Positions 42,495 through 52,095 of a DNA stretch of 64,000 nt are shown here, piece after piece. Source of the DNA: Sphingomonas natans (GTDB taxonomy: Bacteria; Pseudomonadota; Alphaproteobacteria; Sphingomonadales; Sphingomonadaceae); assembly GCF_030546695.1 (NCBI RefSeq), contig NZ_JAUOTP010000010.1:124001-188000 (forward strand), read 5' to 3'. Numbering within the stretch: the stretch's first letter is position 1; each line of letters starts with the position of its first letter. The notes under the pieces were generated by a model, which was given only the letters and a program-made list of their open reading frames with translations, was not told the DNA's origin and searched no databases. The position numbers and the translations under genes are program-made.

Positions 42495-43229
42495 ATGCCC
42501 GCCAAGGCCGCCCCTTCCCGTCCGTTCGCGCGCCGCAAAGCGAGCCTGTTTCCGCCCGTGATCGGCTGCGACGAGGTCGGGCGCGGCGCGCTGTGCGGGC
42601 CGGTCGTCGTCTGTGCGGTGTGGTTCGAGCCGGAGGCCTTGCCCAAGGGGCTGCTCGCGCGGCTCGACGACAGCAAGAAGATCGAGCGCGACGAGCGCGA
42701 GGCGCTGTATCCGCTGATCGCGCGGGTCTCGCGCCTCTCGTTCGCGGCGCGGTCGGCGCGCTATATCGACGTCTACAATATCCGGAACGCGACCTTGCAG
42801 GCGATGACGCAGGCGGTGGGCCGGCTCGCGCTCGACGCGCCGGTGCGGATCGACGGGATCGACGTGCCGCGCGGAATACACGGCGATGCGCTCGCGGTGA
42901 TCAAGGGCGACGCCAAGGTACCGCAGATCGCGGCGGCCTCGATCATGGCCAAGGTGCTGCGCGACCGGCTGATGGCGCGGCTCGCGCAGCGCCACGTCCA
43001 TTATCGGTGGGAGCAGAATAGCGGCTACGGGACGAAGGCGCATCGCGACGCGATCATGACGCACGGCCATACGCCGCATCATCGCCGCTCGTTCGGCGAT
43101 CTCTTCTCGATATTGTCAGGAGGGGCTGAGTGCCTCGTCGCGGAGGCCGCGCCAGATGCGCAGGGCCTGCACCGTCTCGAACGCGTCGTGGACGCGGACG
43201 AGCTGAACGCCCTGGGCGGCGCCAAGTAA
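42495..43229 (+). CDS. rnhB: Ribonuclease HII with C-terminal extension
   Basis: RNase HII removes ribonucleotides from DNA and cuts RNA-DNA hybrids. The acidic metal ligands are in IGCDEVGRG (N-terminal), LDDSKKI, and a later EQNSGYGTKAHRDAI. The core ends near FGDLFS (about residue 205). A 40-residue tail then runs through the 3' end of folP on the other strand (114-bp overlap). The tail is not part of the family and may result from a lost stop. The start at 42495 is preferred over 42474. rnhB lies near ccrM in many alphaproteobacteria, as here. Confidence 0.93.
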   Translation: MPAKAAPSRPFARRKASLFPPVIGCDEVGRGALCGPVVVCAVWFEPEALPKGLLARLDDSKKIERDEREALYPLIARVSRLSFAARSARYIDVYNIRNATLQAMTQAVGRLALDAPVRIDGIDVPRGIHGDALAVIKGDAKVPQIAAASIMAKVLRDRLMARLAQRHVHYRWEQNSGYGTKAHRDAIMTHGHTPHHRRSFGDLFSILSGGAECLVAEAAPDAQGLHRLERVVDADELNALGGAK

Positions 43230-44213
43230 CGCGACCGCGACCGAGCCGCCGAGCCGCGCCTCGGCGGGCGCCTCGTTCGACAAGGCGCCGATGAAGCGCT
43301 TGCGGCTCGCGCCGAGCACGATAGCGCAGCCGAGGCCGTGGAACAGCGACAGGCCGTTCAAGATGGCGAGGTTGTGGCGGACCGTCTTGCCGAAGCCGAT
43401 CCCGGGATCGACGAGGATGCGCGCGCGATCGACGCCGGCGGCGACCGCCGCCTCGATCCGCTCCTCGAGCCAGTCATAGACCTCGATCAGCACGTCGCCG
43501 TAGCGCGGATCGGCCCGCATCGTCTGCGGATCGCCCTGATGGTGCATCAGCACGACCGGGGCGCCGCGCGCCGCGACCAAGGCGGCGGCCTCGCCATCAT
43601 ACGTCAGCGCCGAGACGTCGTTGACGAGGCCGGCGCCGGCATCGAGCGCGGCGGCCATCACCGCCGCCTTGCGCGTATCGATCGACACCGCCGCGCCCGC
43701 GCCGGCGAGCAGGTGGATGACGGGCGCGACGCGCGCGATCTCGTCCTGCTCCCAGACGGTGGCCGCACCCGGGCGGGTCGATTCGCCGCCGACATCGAGC
43801 AGCGCCGCGCCGGCCTCCAGCATCCGCATTCCCGCCGTCACGGCGGCGGCGGGATCCGCGTGGAGGCCGCCATCGGAGAAACTGTCGGGCGTGAGGTTGA
43901 GGATCGCCATCACCTGCGGCTGATCGAGGCGGATCGTGCGCGCACCCATCTGGAGCGGCGGACGCGGCGCGGTCAGGCGGGCGAGGGAGGAGCGGCCCTG
44001 CGTCGCCAGATCGCCTGGCAGCGAGGCGAGAAAATCGTCCAGCGCCTCGATCGGCACGAGCGTCTGGGCGATGCGTCGCCCCGCCTCCACCTCGATGATC
44101 TCGATCGCCGCGAAGAAGCACAGCCCGCCGGCGAGCCGCAGCACCTTGCCGTCATGCCCGAACGGCGCATCGACGAAGCTCGTCGGCCGCAGATAGAGAC
44201 GGGACTGCGCCAC
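43116..44213 (-). CDS. folP: Dihydropteroate synthase
   Basis: FolP joins para-aminobenzoate to hydroxymethyl-dihydropterin pyrophosphate in folate synthesis and is the sulfonamide target. The 365-residue protein has a 95-residue N-terminal extension of the type seen in sphingomonads. The TIM barrel follows, with VMAILNLTPDSFSDGG, LLDVGGESTRPGA, VSIDTRKAAVM and ILVDPGIGFGKT. LGASRKRFIGAL and a late VRVHDAFETVQALRIW complete the site. The 3' end overlaps the rnhB extension. Confidence 0.96.
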   Translation of the reverse strand: MAQSRLYLRPTSFVDAPFGHDGKVLRLAGGLCFFAAIEIIEVEAGRRIAQTLVPIEALDDFLASLPGDLATQGRSSLARLTAPRPPLQMGARTIRLDQPQVMAILNLTPDSFSDGGLHADPAAAVTAGMRMLEAGAALLDVGGESTRPGAATVWEQDEIARVAPVIHLLAGAGAAVSIDTRKAAVMAAALDAGAGLVNDVSALTYDGEAAALVAARGAPVVLMHHQGDPQTMRADPRYGDVLIEVYDWLEERIEAAVAAGVDRARILVDPGIGFGKTVRHNLAILNGLSLFHGLGCAIVLGASRKRFIGALSNEAPAEARLGGSVAVALLGAAQGVQLVRVHDAFETVQALRIWRGLRDEALSPS

Positions 44214-44221
44214 CGCGCCGA

Positions 44222-44401
44222 TCAGTGCAGCTTGGCGATCGGAAGCCCGTCTAGCTTGGCGCGGTCCTTCACCGATTCCTCGCTGCGAGTGAGCGCCTTG
44301 GCGATGGCCTTCAGGGGCATGCCCTTCTTGGCGAGCGTGTGGAGTTTCTGGATCTCGTCGGGCTTCCAGGGCTGACGATGTCGTTCGAAGCGTTCGGCCA
44401 T
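44222..44401 (-). CDS. 59-residue SANT/Myb-like HTH protein
   Basis: A 59-codon gene starts MAERFERHRQPWKPDEIQKL and ends AKLDGLPIAKLH. The WKPDEIQKLHTLAKKG and KAIAKALTRSEESVKDRAKL pattern looks like a single SANT/Myb helical domain in which two helices form an HTH. It is very basic. The role is unknown; it could bind DNA. It lies 8 nt upstream of folP on the same strand, so it heads the folP transcript. GGAG-like sequence (GGAGCC) lies upstream of the ATG. Confidence 0.78.
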   Translation of the reverse strand: MAERFERHRQPWKPDEIQKLHTLAKKGMPLKAIAKALTRSEESVKDRAKLDGLPIAKLH

Positions 44402-44457
44402 CGGGGGCTCCTACAGGCTGGCGCGGTCGGCGTCATGCCTCTCCGGCAATGCCGCTC

Positions 44458-45144
44458 TTATTGGCCGCCGCGCGGCGTGCTGAGCTTGGGCAATTCCGCG
44501 CGCACGAGCACGCCGTCGCCATTGCGATCGAGGATCTTGAAGCGCGCGGCGGCGGCGACCTCGAACTCGAGCTTGGTGACGCCGCGATCCATGTTCGCAT
44601 CGGCGGCGATGACGGGCTCGGGCGTGATGATCCAGCTGTAGCGGCCCGCGCCGAGCCGCGTCGGATAAGGCGGGTCGGTGAGCTTGCCGTCCGAATCGAC
44701 CTTGATCTTCGAGACGTCGCCATAGGTGGAGGTGACCATCACTTCGGGAGCGATGTCGGTCTCGTAATGGAGCAGCTCCTCGGGGCCGATGACGCCATCA
44801 TGATCGGTGTCGATCGTCGCGAAGAAGCGCGCCGCATCCGCCTGGAATTCGGCTTTCGTGACGCGGCGATCATTGTCCTTGTCGGCCTGCACGAACCAAT
44901 GTTCGGCGCCAGACAGCTTGTCCTCCGAGCGGAACGGCTCGCCCATCGGGCTCAGGAAGACGGTCGGGCCGTCGATCGGATCGACCGGCTTCGACTGGCC
45001 GCTGACCGTGATCTCGGGCGTCCCCTCGCCCGGCGGCGCGGCGGCGGGCGGGGTCGCGGCGGGCGCGGGTGGCTGTTGAGCCACCGCGGGTGCGCAGCAG
45101 AAGGTCAAGACAAGCGAGGCGGCAAGCGCGGGGAGACGGGCCAT
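44458..45144 (-). CDS. Periplasmic EF-hand calcium-binding protein
   Basis: The 228-residue protein has a signal peptide (MARLPALAASLVLTFCCAPAVAQ) and a proline/alanine-rich stretch. Four EF-hand loops in two pairs follow: DKDNDRRVTKAEF and DTDHDGVIGPEEL (about 86-122), then DANMDRGVTKLEF and DRNGDGVLVRAEL (about 181-217). The second and fourth are canonical; the first and third lack some ligands. A calcium-binding or calcium-sensing envelope role is likely. It is a single gene downstream of ccrM on the same strand. Confidence 0.9.
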   Translation of the reverse strand: MARLPALAASLVLTFCCAPAVAQQPPAPAATPPAAAPPGEGTPEITVSGQSKPVDPIDGPTVFLSPMGEPFRSEDKLSGAEHWFVQADKDNDRRVTKAEFQADAARFFATIDTDHDGVIGPEELLHYETDIAPEVMVTSTYGDVSKIKVDSDGKLTDPPYPTRLGAGRYSWIITPEPVIAADANMDRGVTKLEFEVAAAARFKILDRNGDGVLVRAELPKLSTPRGGQ

Positions 45145-45252
45145 GCGGGCTCCATAACGACGGATCGGGCGACGCACCGCTTTTATTGTCGCGCCGCCCG
45201 GACATTGCGACGAATGGGGCGACGAACCGAGCGACGACCGGGCGACGAATCC

Positions 45253-46574
<1,322 letters not shown>

Positions 46575-46663
46575 GCTGTGCGCAGGATCGCCGCGCCGCG
46601 CGAGCCCTTGAGATGAAGGGTCCGCACGGCTAAACCGGCGCGGCAACAGGACGGGGACAGCAT

Positions 46664-46795
46664 ATGGCCGATGGCGCACCAATGGATCAGAAGGCGCATG
46701 AAGCGACCTATTCGCGCTTCATCGGGCTTGCCAAGACGGGCACCGTGATCTGCGCGCTCATCGCCGCGCTGGTCGTCTTCCTGATCTCCCGCTGA
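46664..46795 (+). CDS. aa3-type cytochrome c oxidase subunit IV
   Basis: The 43-residue protein starts MADGAPMDQKAHEATYSRF and has one membrane helix (about 22-42, TGTVICALIAALVVFLISR). It matches the small bacterial aa3-type cytochrome oxidase subunit IV family (COX4_pro-2), whose members are about 40-60 residues. It is too short for most gene callers. It ends 4 nt before the GTG of pntAA, a known conserved pairing in alphaproteobacteria, and probably heads the operon. Confidence 0.88.
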   Translation: MADGAPMDQKAHEATYSRFIGLAKTGTVICALIAALVVFLISR

Positions 46796-46799
46796 TTTC

Positions 46800-47927
46800 G
46801 TGACGATAAAGATCGCCGTCCTCAAAGAGACGGCGACCGGAGAGGCGCGCGTCGGCGCGACACCTGAAACGGTCAAAAAGTTCGTCGGCCTGGGGGCCGA
46901 TGTCGCGGTCGAGAGCGGCGCGGGTCTGGGCGCTTCCGTCGCCGATGCCGATTATGCGGCGGCGGGCGCCACGATCGGCGATCGCGCGGCAGTGCTGGCG
47001 GGCGCGGAGATCGTGCTCGGCATCCAGGGTCCGGACCCCGCTGCGCTGACGGGCGCCAAGCCCGGTGCGTGGATCGTGGCCGGGCTCAACCCGTTCGGGG
47101 ATCGCGCGCGGATCGAGGCTTATGCCGCCGCGGGCTATGAGGCGCTGGCGATGGAATTCATGCCGCGCATCACGCGCGCGCAATCGATGGACATCCTCTC
47201 CTCGCAATCCAATCTCGCCGGCTACAAATCGGTGCTGATGGCGGCCGCCGAATATGGCCGCGCCTTTCCGATGATGATGACCGCGGCGGGCACCGTCTCG
47301 GCCGCGCGCGCCTTCGTCATGGGCGTCGGCGTCGCCGGGCTGCAGGCGATCGCGACAGCGCGGCGGCTTGGCGCGCAGGTTTCCGCGACCGACGTGCGAT
47401 CCGCCACGAAGGAGCAGATCCAGTCGCTCGGCGCGAAGCCGATCTTCGTGGAGAATGTGCAGGGCATCGAGGGCGAAGGCGCGGGCGGCTATGCGACCGA
47501 GATGAGCCCCGAATATCAGGCGGCGCAGGCGGAGCTGATCTCGGCGCACATCGCCAAGCAGGACATCGTCATCACCACCGCTCTGATCCCGGGTCGGCCC
47601 GCGCCGCGCCTGATCTCGGACGCGCAGATCGCCTCGATGCGTGCGGGTTCGGTGATCGTCGATCTCGCGGCCGAGAGCGGCGGCAATGTCGAGGGTGCGG
47701 TCTCGGGCGAGACGGTGGTGAAGCATGGCGTGAAGATCATCGGCGCCAAGAATGTCGCGGGCACGATGGCGGCGGATTCGTCGGCGCTCTTTTCGCGCAA
47801 CCTGTTCAACTTCCTGTCGGCTTTCTGGGACAAGGAGGCGGGCAAGCCGGTGCTGGACGAGGAGATCGGCGACGCGATCCGGCTGACCAGGGACGGCAAG
47901 ATCGTGAACCCGAGATTGCTTTCATGA
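46800..47927 (+). CDS. pntAA: NAD(P) transhydrogenase subunit alpha part 1, GTG start
   Basis: PntAA is the cytoplasmic NAD(H)-binding half of the proton-pumping transhydrogenase, which makes NADPH from NADH using the proton gradient. The 375-residue protein starts TIKIAVLKETATGEARVGATPETVKK after the GTG. It has the QSNLAGYKSVLMAA region and the Rossmann motif in GVGVAGLQAIATARRLGAQVSATDVR. A late ENVAGTM-type AKNVAGTMAADS is also present. GTG is the only start that leaves the conserved N-terminus and lies 4 nt after the COX IV stop. Confidence 0.96.
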   Translation: MTIKIAVLKETATGEARVGATPETVKKFVGLGADVAVESGAGLGASVADADYAAAGATIGDRAAVLAGAEIVLGIQGPDPAALTGAKPGAWIVAGLNPFGDRARIEAYAAAGYEALAMEFMPRITRAQSMDILSSQSNLAGYKSVLMAAAEYGRAFPMMMTAAGTVSAARAFVMGVGVAGLQAIATARRLGAQVSATDVRSATKEQIQSLGAKPIFVENVQGIEGEGAGGYATEMSPEYQAAQAELISAHIAKQDIVITTALIPGRPAPRLISDAQIASMRAGSVIVDLAAESGGNVEGAVSGETVVKHGVKIIGAKNVAGTMAADSSALFSRNLFNFLSAFWDKEAGKPVLDEEIGDAIRLTRDGKIVNPRLLS

Positions 47928-47976
47928 TCCTCCGCACGGGGAAGGGCACTGCCTTTCATCCTCCCCTGACCCTCCA

Positions 47977-48015
47977 CCATGTTTCGCATGGTCCCCCTCC
48001 CCATGCTTCGCATGG
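47977..48015. repeat. Paired small hairpins, GGGGAG family remnant
   Basis: CCATG-TTTCG-CATGG and CCATG-CTTCG-CATGG occur in tandem, separated by TCCCCCTCC. The same ATGCGAAGCAT-type core occurs at 3615-3778. It sits between pntAA and pntAB. Confidence 0.6.
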
Positions 48016-48042
48016 AGAGGAACTTAGCGTCGGAGCCGCCTG

Positions 48043-48345
48043 ATGGACTTCATCTCGATCCTGTCGATCTTCGTGATGGCCTGTTTCGTCGGCTATTATG
48101 TCGTCTGGTCGGTAACGCCGGCCTTGCACACGCCGCTAATGGCGGTGACCAACGCGATCTCGTCGGTGATCATCGTCGGCGCGTTGGTGGCAAGCGCGGC
48201 GGGGGCGCTGGGTGGTTCGGCGACGTCGAAGTGGCTCGGGCTGGTCGCGGTGGCGCTGGCCAGCGTGAACATCTTCGGCGGCTTCGCGGTCACCGCGCGG
48301 ATGCTGGCAATGTACAAGAAGAAGGACCGGCCGGCGGCCAAGTGA
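48043..48345 (+). CDS. pntAB: NAD(P) transhydrogenase subunit alpha part 2
   Basis: PntAB is the small membrane part of the alpha subunit. The 100-residue protein has three membrane helices (FISILSIFVMACFVGYYVVW, LMAVTNAISSVIIVGALVA and WLGLVAVALASVNIFGGFAV), with the HTPLMAVTNAISS signature. It ends in a lysine-rich tail. The split into three genes (AA, AB, B) is the alphaproteobacterial arrangement. Confidence 0.96.
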   Translation: MDFISILSIFVMACFVGYYVVWSVTPALHTPLMAVTNAISSVIIVGALVASAAGALGGSATSKWLGLVAVALASVNIFGGFAVTARMLAMYKKKDRPAAK

Positions 48346-48412
48346 GCCGGCACGGGAGGATGCCGGGACGCCACGCGCGCAAGCGAGCGGACCGGCCAGG
48401 GGGAATTGAGCA

Positions 48413-49894
48413 ATGCATGAAGCCGTAGCCGTCAATCCGTGGGCGATGCTGCCCTATCTGGTCTCGGGCATCTGCTTCATCCTCGCGCTGCGCGGACTCT
48501 CCAGCCCCGCCTCCAGCCGCAACGGCAACCGCTTCGGCATGGCCGGCATGGCGCTGGCGATCGTCACGACATTGATCACGCATGCGCCGGGCAGCAGCCA
48601 GCGCGTCTGCCCGATCGCGGCGGATTGCTGGACGGTCTTCACGGTCGACTGGATCAGCGCGATCGAGATTGCCGGCGCGATCATCATCGGCGGCGGCATC
48701 GGCATCGTCACGGCCCGGCGGATCGCGATGACGGCGATGCCGCAACTCGTCGCCGCCTTCCACAGCCTCGTCGGCCTCGCCGCGGTGCTCGTCGCGATCG
48801 CGGCCTATCTCAACCCGCAGGCGTTCGGCATCCTCCAGCCCGACGGGCGCGACATCTTCCAGAGCAGCCGGATCGAGATGGGACTGGGCATCGCGATCGG
48901 CGCGATCACCTTCTCGGGCTCGGTCATCGCCTTTCTGAAGCTCAACGGCACGATGGGCGGCAAGCCCATCATGCTGCCCGGCCGCCACATCATCAATCTG
49001 GCGACGATCGCAGCGATCCTGATCCTCGTCGGCCTGTTCCATCTCGATACGCCGGGCCTGTTCTGGGCCATCGCGATCCTGTCCTTCGCGATCGGCTTCC
49101 TGCTGATCATCCCGATCGGCGGCGCGGACATGCCCGTCGTCGTCTCGATGCTGAACAGCTATTCGGGCTGGGCGGCGGCGGCGATGGGCTTCACGCTCCA
49201 CAATAGCGCGATGATCATCACCGGCGCGCTCGTCGGATCGTCGGGCGCGATCCTCAGCTACATCATGTGCCGGGCGATGAACCGCAGCTTCATCAGCGTG
49301 ATCGCGGGCGGCTTCGGCGGCGACAGCGGCGGGGCGGCCGGCGGCGAGGCGAAGGAACAGCGCCCGTGGAAGCGCGGGTCCGCCGAGGATGCGGCGTTCC
49401 TGATGAGCCAGGCCGAGCAGGTCATCATCGTCCCCGGCTACGGCATGGCCGTCGCGCAGGCGCAGCATGCGCTGCGCGAGATGGGCGACGTGCTGAAGGC
49501 GCAGGGCGTGACCGTCAAATACGCGATCCACCCCGTCGCGGGGCGCATGCCGGGGCACATGAACGTGCTGCTCGCCGAGGCCAATGTGCCCTATGACGAG
49601 GTGTTCGAACTGGAGGACATCAATTCGGAATTCGCGCAGACCGACGTCGCCTTCATCATCGGCGCCAACGATGTCGTGAACCCCGCCGCCAAGACCGACA
49701 AGAGCTCGCCCATTTACGGCATGCCCGTGTTCGACGTGAACAAGGCCAAGACCGTGCTGTTCATAAAGCGATCGATGGGCGGCGTCGGCTATGCGGGCGT
49801 CGACAACGACGTCTTCTACCAGGACAATACGATGATGCTGCTCGCCGACGCCAAGAAGATGGTCGAGGAGATCGTGAAAGCGATGGCGCACTAG
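48413..49894 (+). CDS. pntB: NAD(P) transhydrogenase subunit beta
   Basis: PntB carries the proton channel and the NADP(H)-binding domain III. The 493-residue protein has about nine membrane helices up to residue 285. The NADP-binding domain follows: IIVPGYGMAVAQAQHALREM, HPVAGRMPGHMNVLLAEANVPYDEV and GANDVVNPAAKTD. The length is normal. It closes the COX IV-pntAA-pntAB-pntB operon. No clear T-run terminator was seen in the 100 bp after it. Confidence 0.97.
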   Translation: MHEAVAVNPWAMLPYLVSGICFILALRGLSSPASSRNGNRFGMAGMALAIVTTLITHAPGSSQRVCPIAADCWTVFTVDWISAIEIAGAIIIGGGIGIVTARRIAMTAMPQLVAAFHSLVGLAAVLVAIAAYLNPQAFGILQPDGRDIFQSSRIEMGLGIAIGAITFSGSVIAFLKLNGTMGGKPIMLPGRHIINLATIAAILILVGLFHLDTPGLFWAIAILSFAIGFLLIIPIGGADMPVVVSMLNSYSGWAAAAMGFTLHNSAMIITGALVGSSGAILSYIMCRAMNRSFISVIAGGFGGDSGGAAGGEAKEQRPWKRGSAEDAAFLMSQAEQVIIVPGYGMAVAQAQHALREMGDVLKAQGVTVKYAIHPVAGRMPGHMNVLLAEANVPYDEVFELEDINSEFAQTDVAFIIGANDVVNPAAKTDKSSPIYGMPVFDVNKAKTVLFIKRSMGGVGYAGVDNDVFYQDNTMMLLADAKKMVEEIVKAMAH

Positions 49895-49995
49895 CCGTCG
49901 CGCACTCACGTTCCACCGCAGACGCATCGACAGGATCGCGCCTGCGCTCCTAAGCGTTGACCCATTGCAAACGACATTCGACGGAGAGCCGCGCA

Positions 49996-50175
49996 GTGGC
50001 CGACAGCAAAGCCGATAAAGACAAGACGCCCGAGGCGGCCAAAACGCCCGCCACGCCGAACGTCGGCATGTGGATCGGCGCCGGCGTGGGCGCGGGGATC
50101 GGATCGGCCGCGCTTGCCGCCGCCCTTCTCTATGCGACGCGCAACCGCAAGAAGAAGAGCCAAGCGAAGGACTGA
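49996..50175 (+). CDS. Hypothetical 59-residue single-pass membrane protein
   Basis: The GTG start at 49996 follows GGAGAG. A charged, lysine-rich lead (ADSKADKDKTPEAAKTP) is followed by one glycine-rich hydrophobic segment (MWIGAGVGAGIGSAALAAALLYA), then a basic tail (RNRKKKSQAKD). The GxxxG pattern suggests helix packing in the membrane. The function is unknown. It lies 100 bp after pntB and ends just before the convergent TetR gene. Confidence 0.7.
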   Translation: MADSKADKDKTPEAAKTPATPNVGMWIGAGVGAGIGSAALAAALLYATRNRKKKSQAKD

Positions 50176-50178
50176 CGC

Positions 50179-50862
50179 TCAGGCGTCGGTCACGAGCAAC
50201 CGATCGATCTCGCGTTCGACGAGCGCGCTGAAGCTCGCGGCCGTGGCGGTCACATCGATGCCGGGCGCTGCCAATTGGCGCTGCGGCAGCCCGACGATCA
50301 GCACCATGATGACGTCGACGAGCCGCGCTCGCGCCGTTTCGCACGACCTCGCGGGCGCAATGGCGGCGATCGCGCGCGCGAGATTCGCGCTGATCCGCTC
50401 GTCGGCCCGCTGCAACAGGCAGGCGATCCGCGCATTGCGCGCCGACTCGACGAGGATCTGCGAGAGCAGCCGCCCTTGCGCCGGATCGCAATCGCGGCGG
50501 ATGAAATCGCCGAGCCAGTGTCGCACGGCCGCGGGATCGCGACTCGCGATCGCCTCGTCGAGCGCCGGCTCGTCGAGGAACTCCATCAGATCGGCGCGGA
50601 CGATATCGGCGACGATCGCCTCCTTGCCGTCGAAGTCGCGATAGATCTGGCCGACCTTGATCCGGGCCGCATCCGAAATCTGCGCCATCCGCGTATTCTG
50701 AAAACCCTGGGCGGCGAAAAGCACGCGCGCAGCATCGGAAACCTGCTTCCGACGCGCGCCGATTCTCGGCGATTTCGCGGCGCAACAAGCCGGCTCGGAA
50801 CTTTCCACGATGCCAATCGTCCTGACGAAGCTTGACCGCAGTGCAACATTTAGGTTAGCCAC
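50179..50862 (-). CDS. TetR family transcriptional regulator
   Basis: The 227-residue protein has an N-terminal TetR HTH (about residues 38-82: AARVLFAAQGFQNTRMAQISDAA, KVGQIYRDFDGKEAIVADIV) and a variable ligand domain. It is divergent from an RND efflux operon, so by the usual pattern it is its repressor (AcrR/TtgR-like). The first 35 residues are not HTH-like; a GTG at 50808 is an alternative start. A perfect palindrome lies in the 54-bp gap. Confidence 0.87.
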   Translation of the reverse strand: MANLNVALRSSFVRTIGIVESSEPACCAAKSPRIGARRKQVSDAARVLFAAQGFQNTRMAQISDAARIKVGQIYRDFDGKEAIVADIVRADLMEFLDEPALDEAIASRDPAAVRHWLGDFIRRDCDPAQGRLLSQILVESARNARIACLLQRADERISANLARAIAAIAPARSCETARARLVDVIMVLIVGLPQRQLAAPGIDVTATAASFSALVEREIDRLLVTDA

Positions 50863-50868
50863 GGCTGG

Positions 50869-50886
50869 TGTGAATTCTTATTCACA
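50869..50886. promoter_or_regulatory. Candidate TetR operator
   Basis: TGTGAAT-TCTT-ATTCACA is a perfect 7-bp inverted repeat between the TetR start (50862) and the acrA start (50917). It is the only such site in the gap, so it is the likely operator for both. Confidence 0.65.
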
Positions 50887-50916
50887 TACCCCTTTGCGGA
50901 TCAACCGGAAAATTTC

Positions 50917-52083
50917 ATGCAGCTTCGAAGCGCCAGCCTCCTCCTGCTTCTCGCGCTTGGAGCGTGCGGCAAGAAGGAGACGCCACCGCCGCCTCCACCG
51001 CCGGAGGTGGGCGTCATCACGCTTACGACGGGCAGCGCGACGCTGACGTCCGATCTGCCCGGCCGGATCGCTGCGTTCGAAACCTCCGAAGTCCGCCCGC
51101 AGGTGAGCGGCCTCATCGAATCGCGCCTGTTCAAGGAGGGCCAGGAAGTCCGCCAGGGGCAGCCGCTCTACCAGATCGATGCCGCGCCCTATCGCGCGCA
51201 GGTCGCCAACGCCCGCGCCGCGCTCGCGCGCGCGCAGGCCGCGATCGCCTCCAGCCAGGCCTTGTCGCGCCGTTACGGCCAGCTCGTCGCGATCAACGCG
51301 ATCGCCAAGCAGGATTATGAGAACGCGCAGACGACCGCCGCGCAGGCGCGGGCCGATGTCGGCGCTCAGCGCGCCGCGCTGCAGACCGCCGAGATCGATC
51401 TGCGCCGCACGCACATCAACGCGCCGATCTCGGGCCGGATCGGGCGGGCGACGTTCACGCCCGGCGCGCTCGTCACCTCGGGCCAGGCCGACGCGTTGAC
51501 CACGATCCAGCGGATCGACACGGTCTATGTCGATCTCACCCAATCCTCGGCCGACCTGCTCAAGATGCGCCAGCAGATCCTGCAGGGAACCGTCGCCGGC
51601 GGCGGCGCGACCGCGCGCGTGCGCCTGAAGCTGGAGGATGGCAGCGCCTATCCGATCGAGGGGACGCTGCAATTCGCCGACGTCACCGTCGATCCCACCA
51701 CCGGATCGCAGACGATCCGCGCCACCTTCCGCAATCCGCAGCGCCTGCTGCTGCCCGGCATGTATGTCCGCGCCGAGATCGTCGACGGCGTGACGCGCAA
51801 TATCCTGCTCGTGCCGCAGCGCGCCGTTTCGCGCGACGAGAAGGGCAATCCGACCGTGATGGTCGTCGGCGCCGGCAACAAGGTGGAAAGCCGCCAGATC
51901 ACGACCAGCCGGACGGCCGGCGCGGACTGGATCGTCAGCGACGGGCTGAAGCCCGGCGACAAGGTGATCGTCGAAGGCGGCATGATGCTGCGTCCCGGCG
52001 CGCAGGTGACGCCCAAGCCCTATACCGGCAAGCCGGAAGCAGGCGGTGCCGCCGCCCCCGCCCAGCCCGCAGCCTCGAAGTAA
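50917..52083 (+). CDS. RND efflux periplasmic adaptor lipoprotein
   Basis: The 388-residue AcrA/MexA-type membrane fusion protein has a lipobox signal peptide (MQLRSASLLLLLALGAC), with Cys at about residue 17. A poly-proline linker and the biotinyl-lipoyl half (LTSDLPGRIAAFETSEVRPQV, LIESRLFKEGQEVRQGQPL) follow. The helical hairpin and the C-terminal barrel (LEDGSAYPIEGTLQFADVTVD and LLLPGMYVRAEI) complete it. It links the RND pump to the outer-membrane channel. The substrates cannot be told. It heads a three-gene operon. Confidence 0.94.
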   Translation: MQLRSASLLLLLALGACGKKETPPPPPPPEVGVITLTTGSATLTSDLPGRIAAFETSEVRPQVSGLIESRLFKEGQEVRQGQPLYQIDAAPYRAQVANARAALARAQAAIASSQALSRRYGQLVAINAIAKQDYENAQTTAAQARADVGAQRAALQTAEIDLRRTHINAPISGRIGRATFTPGALVTSGQADALTTIQRIDTVYVDLTQSSADLLKMRQQILQGTVAGGGATARVRLKLEDGSAYPIEGTLQFADVTVDPTTGSQTIRATFRNPQRLLLPGMYVRAEIVDGVTRNILLVPQRAVSRDEKGNPTVMVVGAGNKVESRQITTSRTAGADWIVSDGLKPGDKVIVEGGMMLRPGAQVTPKPYTGKPEAGGAAAPAQPAASK

Positions 52084-52095
52084 TCGGCCGCCCCA

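Noticed and set aside
48290-50788. An 832-codon minus-strand frame opposite pntB
   Set aside because: His/Asp/Arg-rich antisense reading of pntB without domain similarity.
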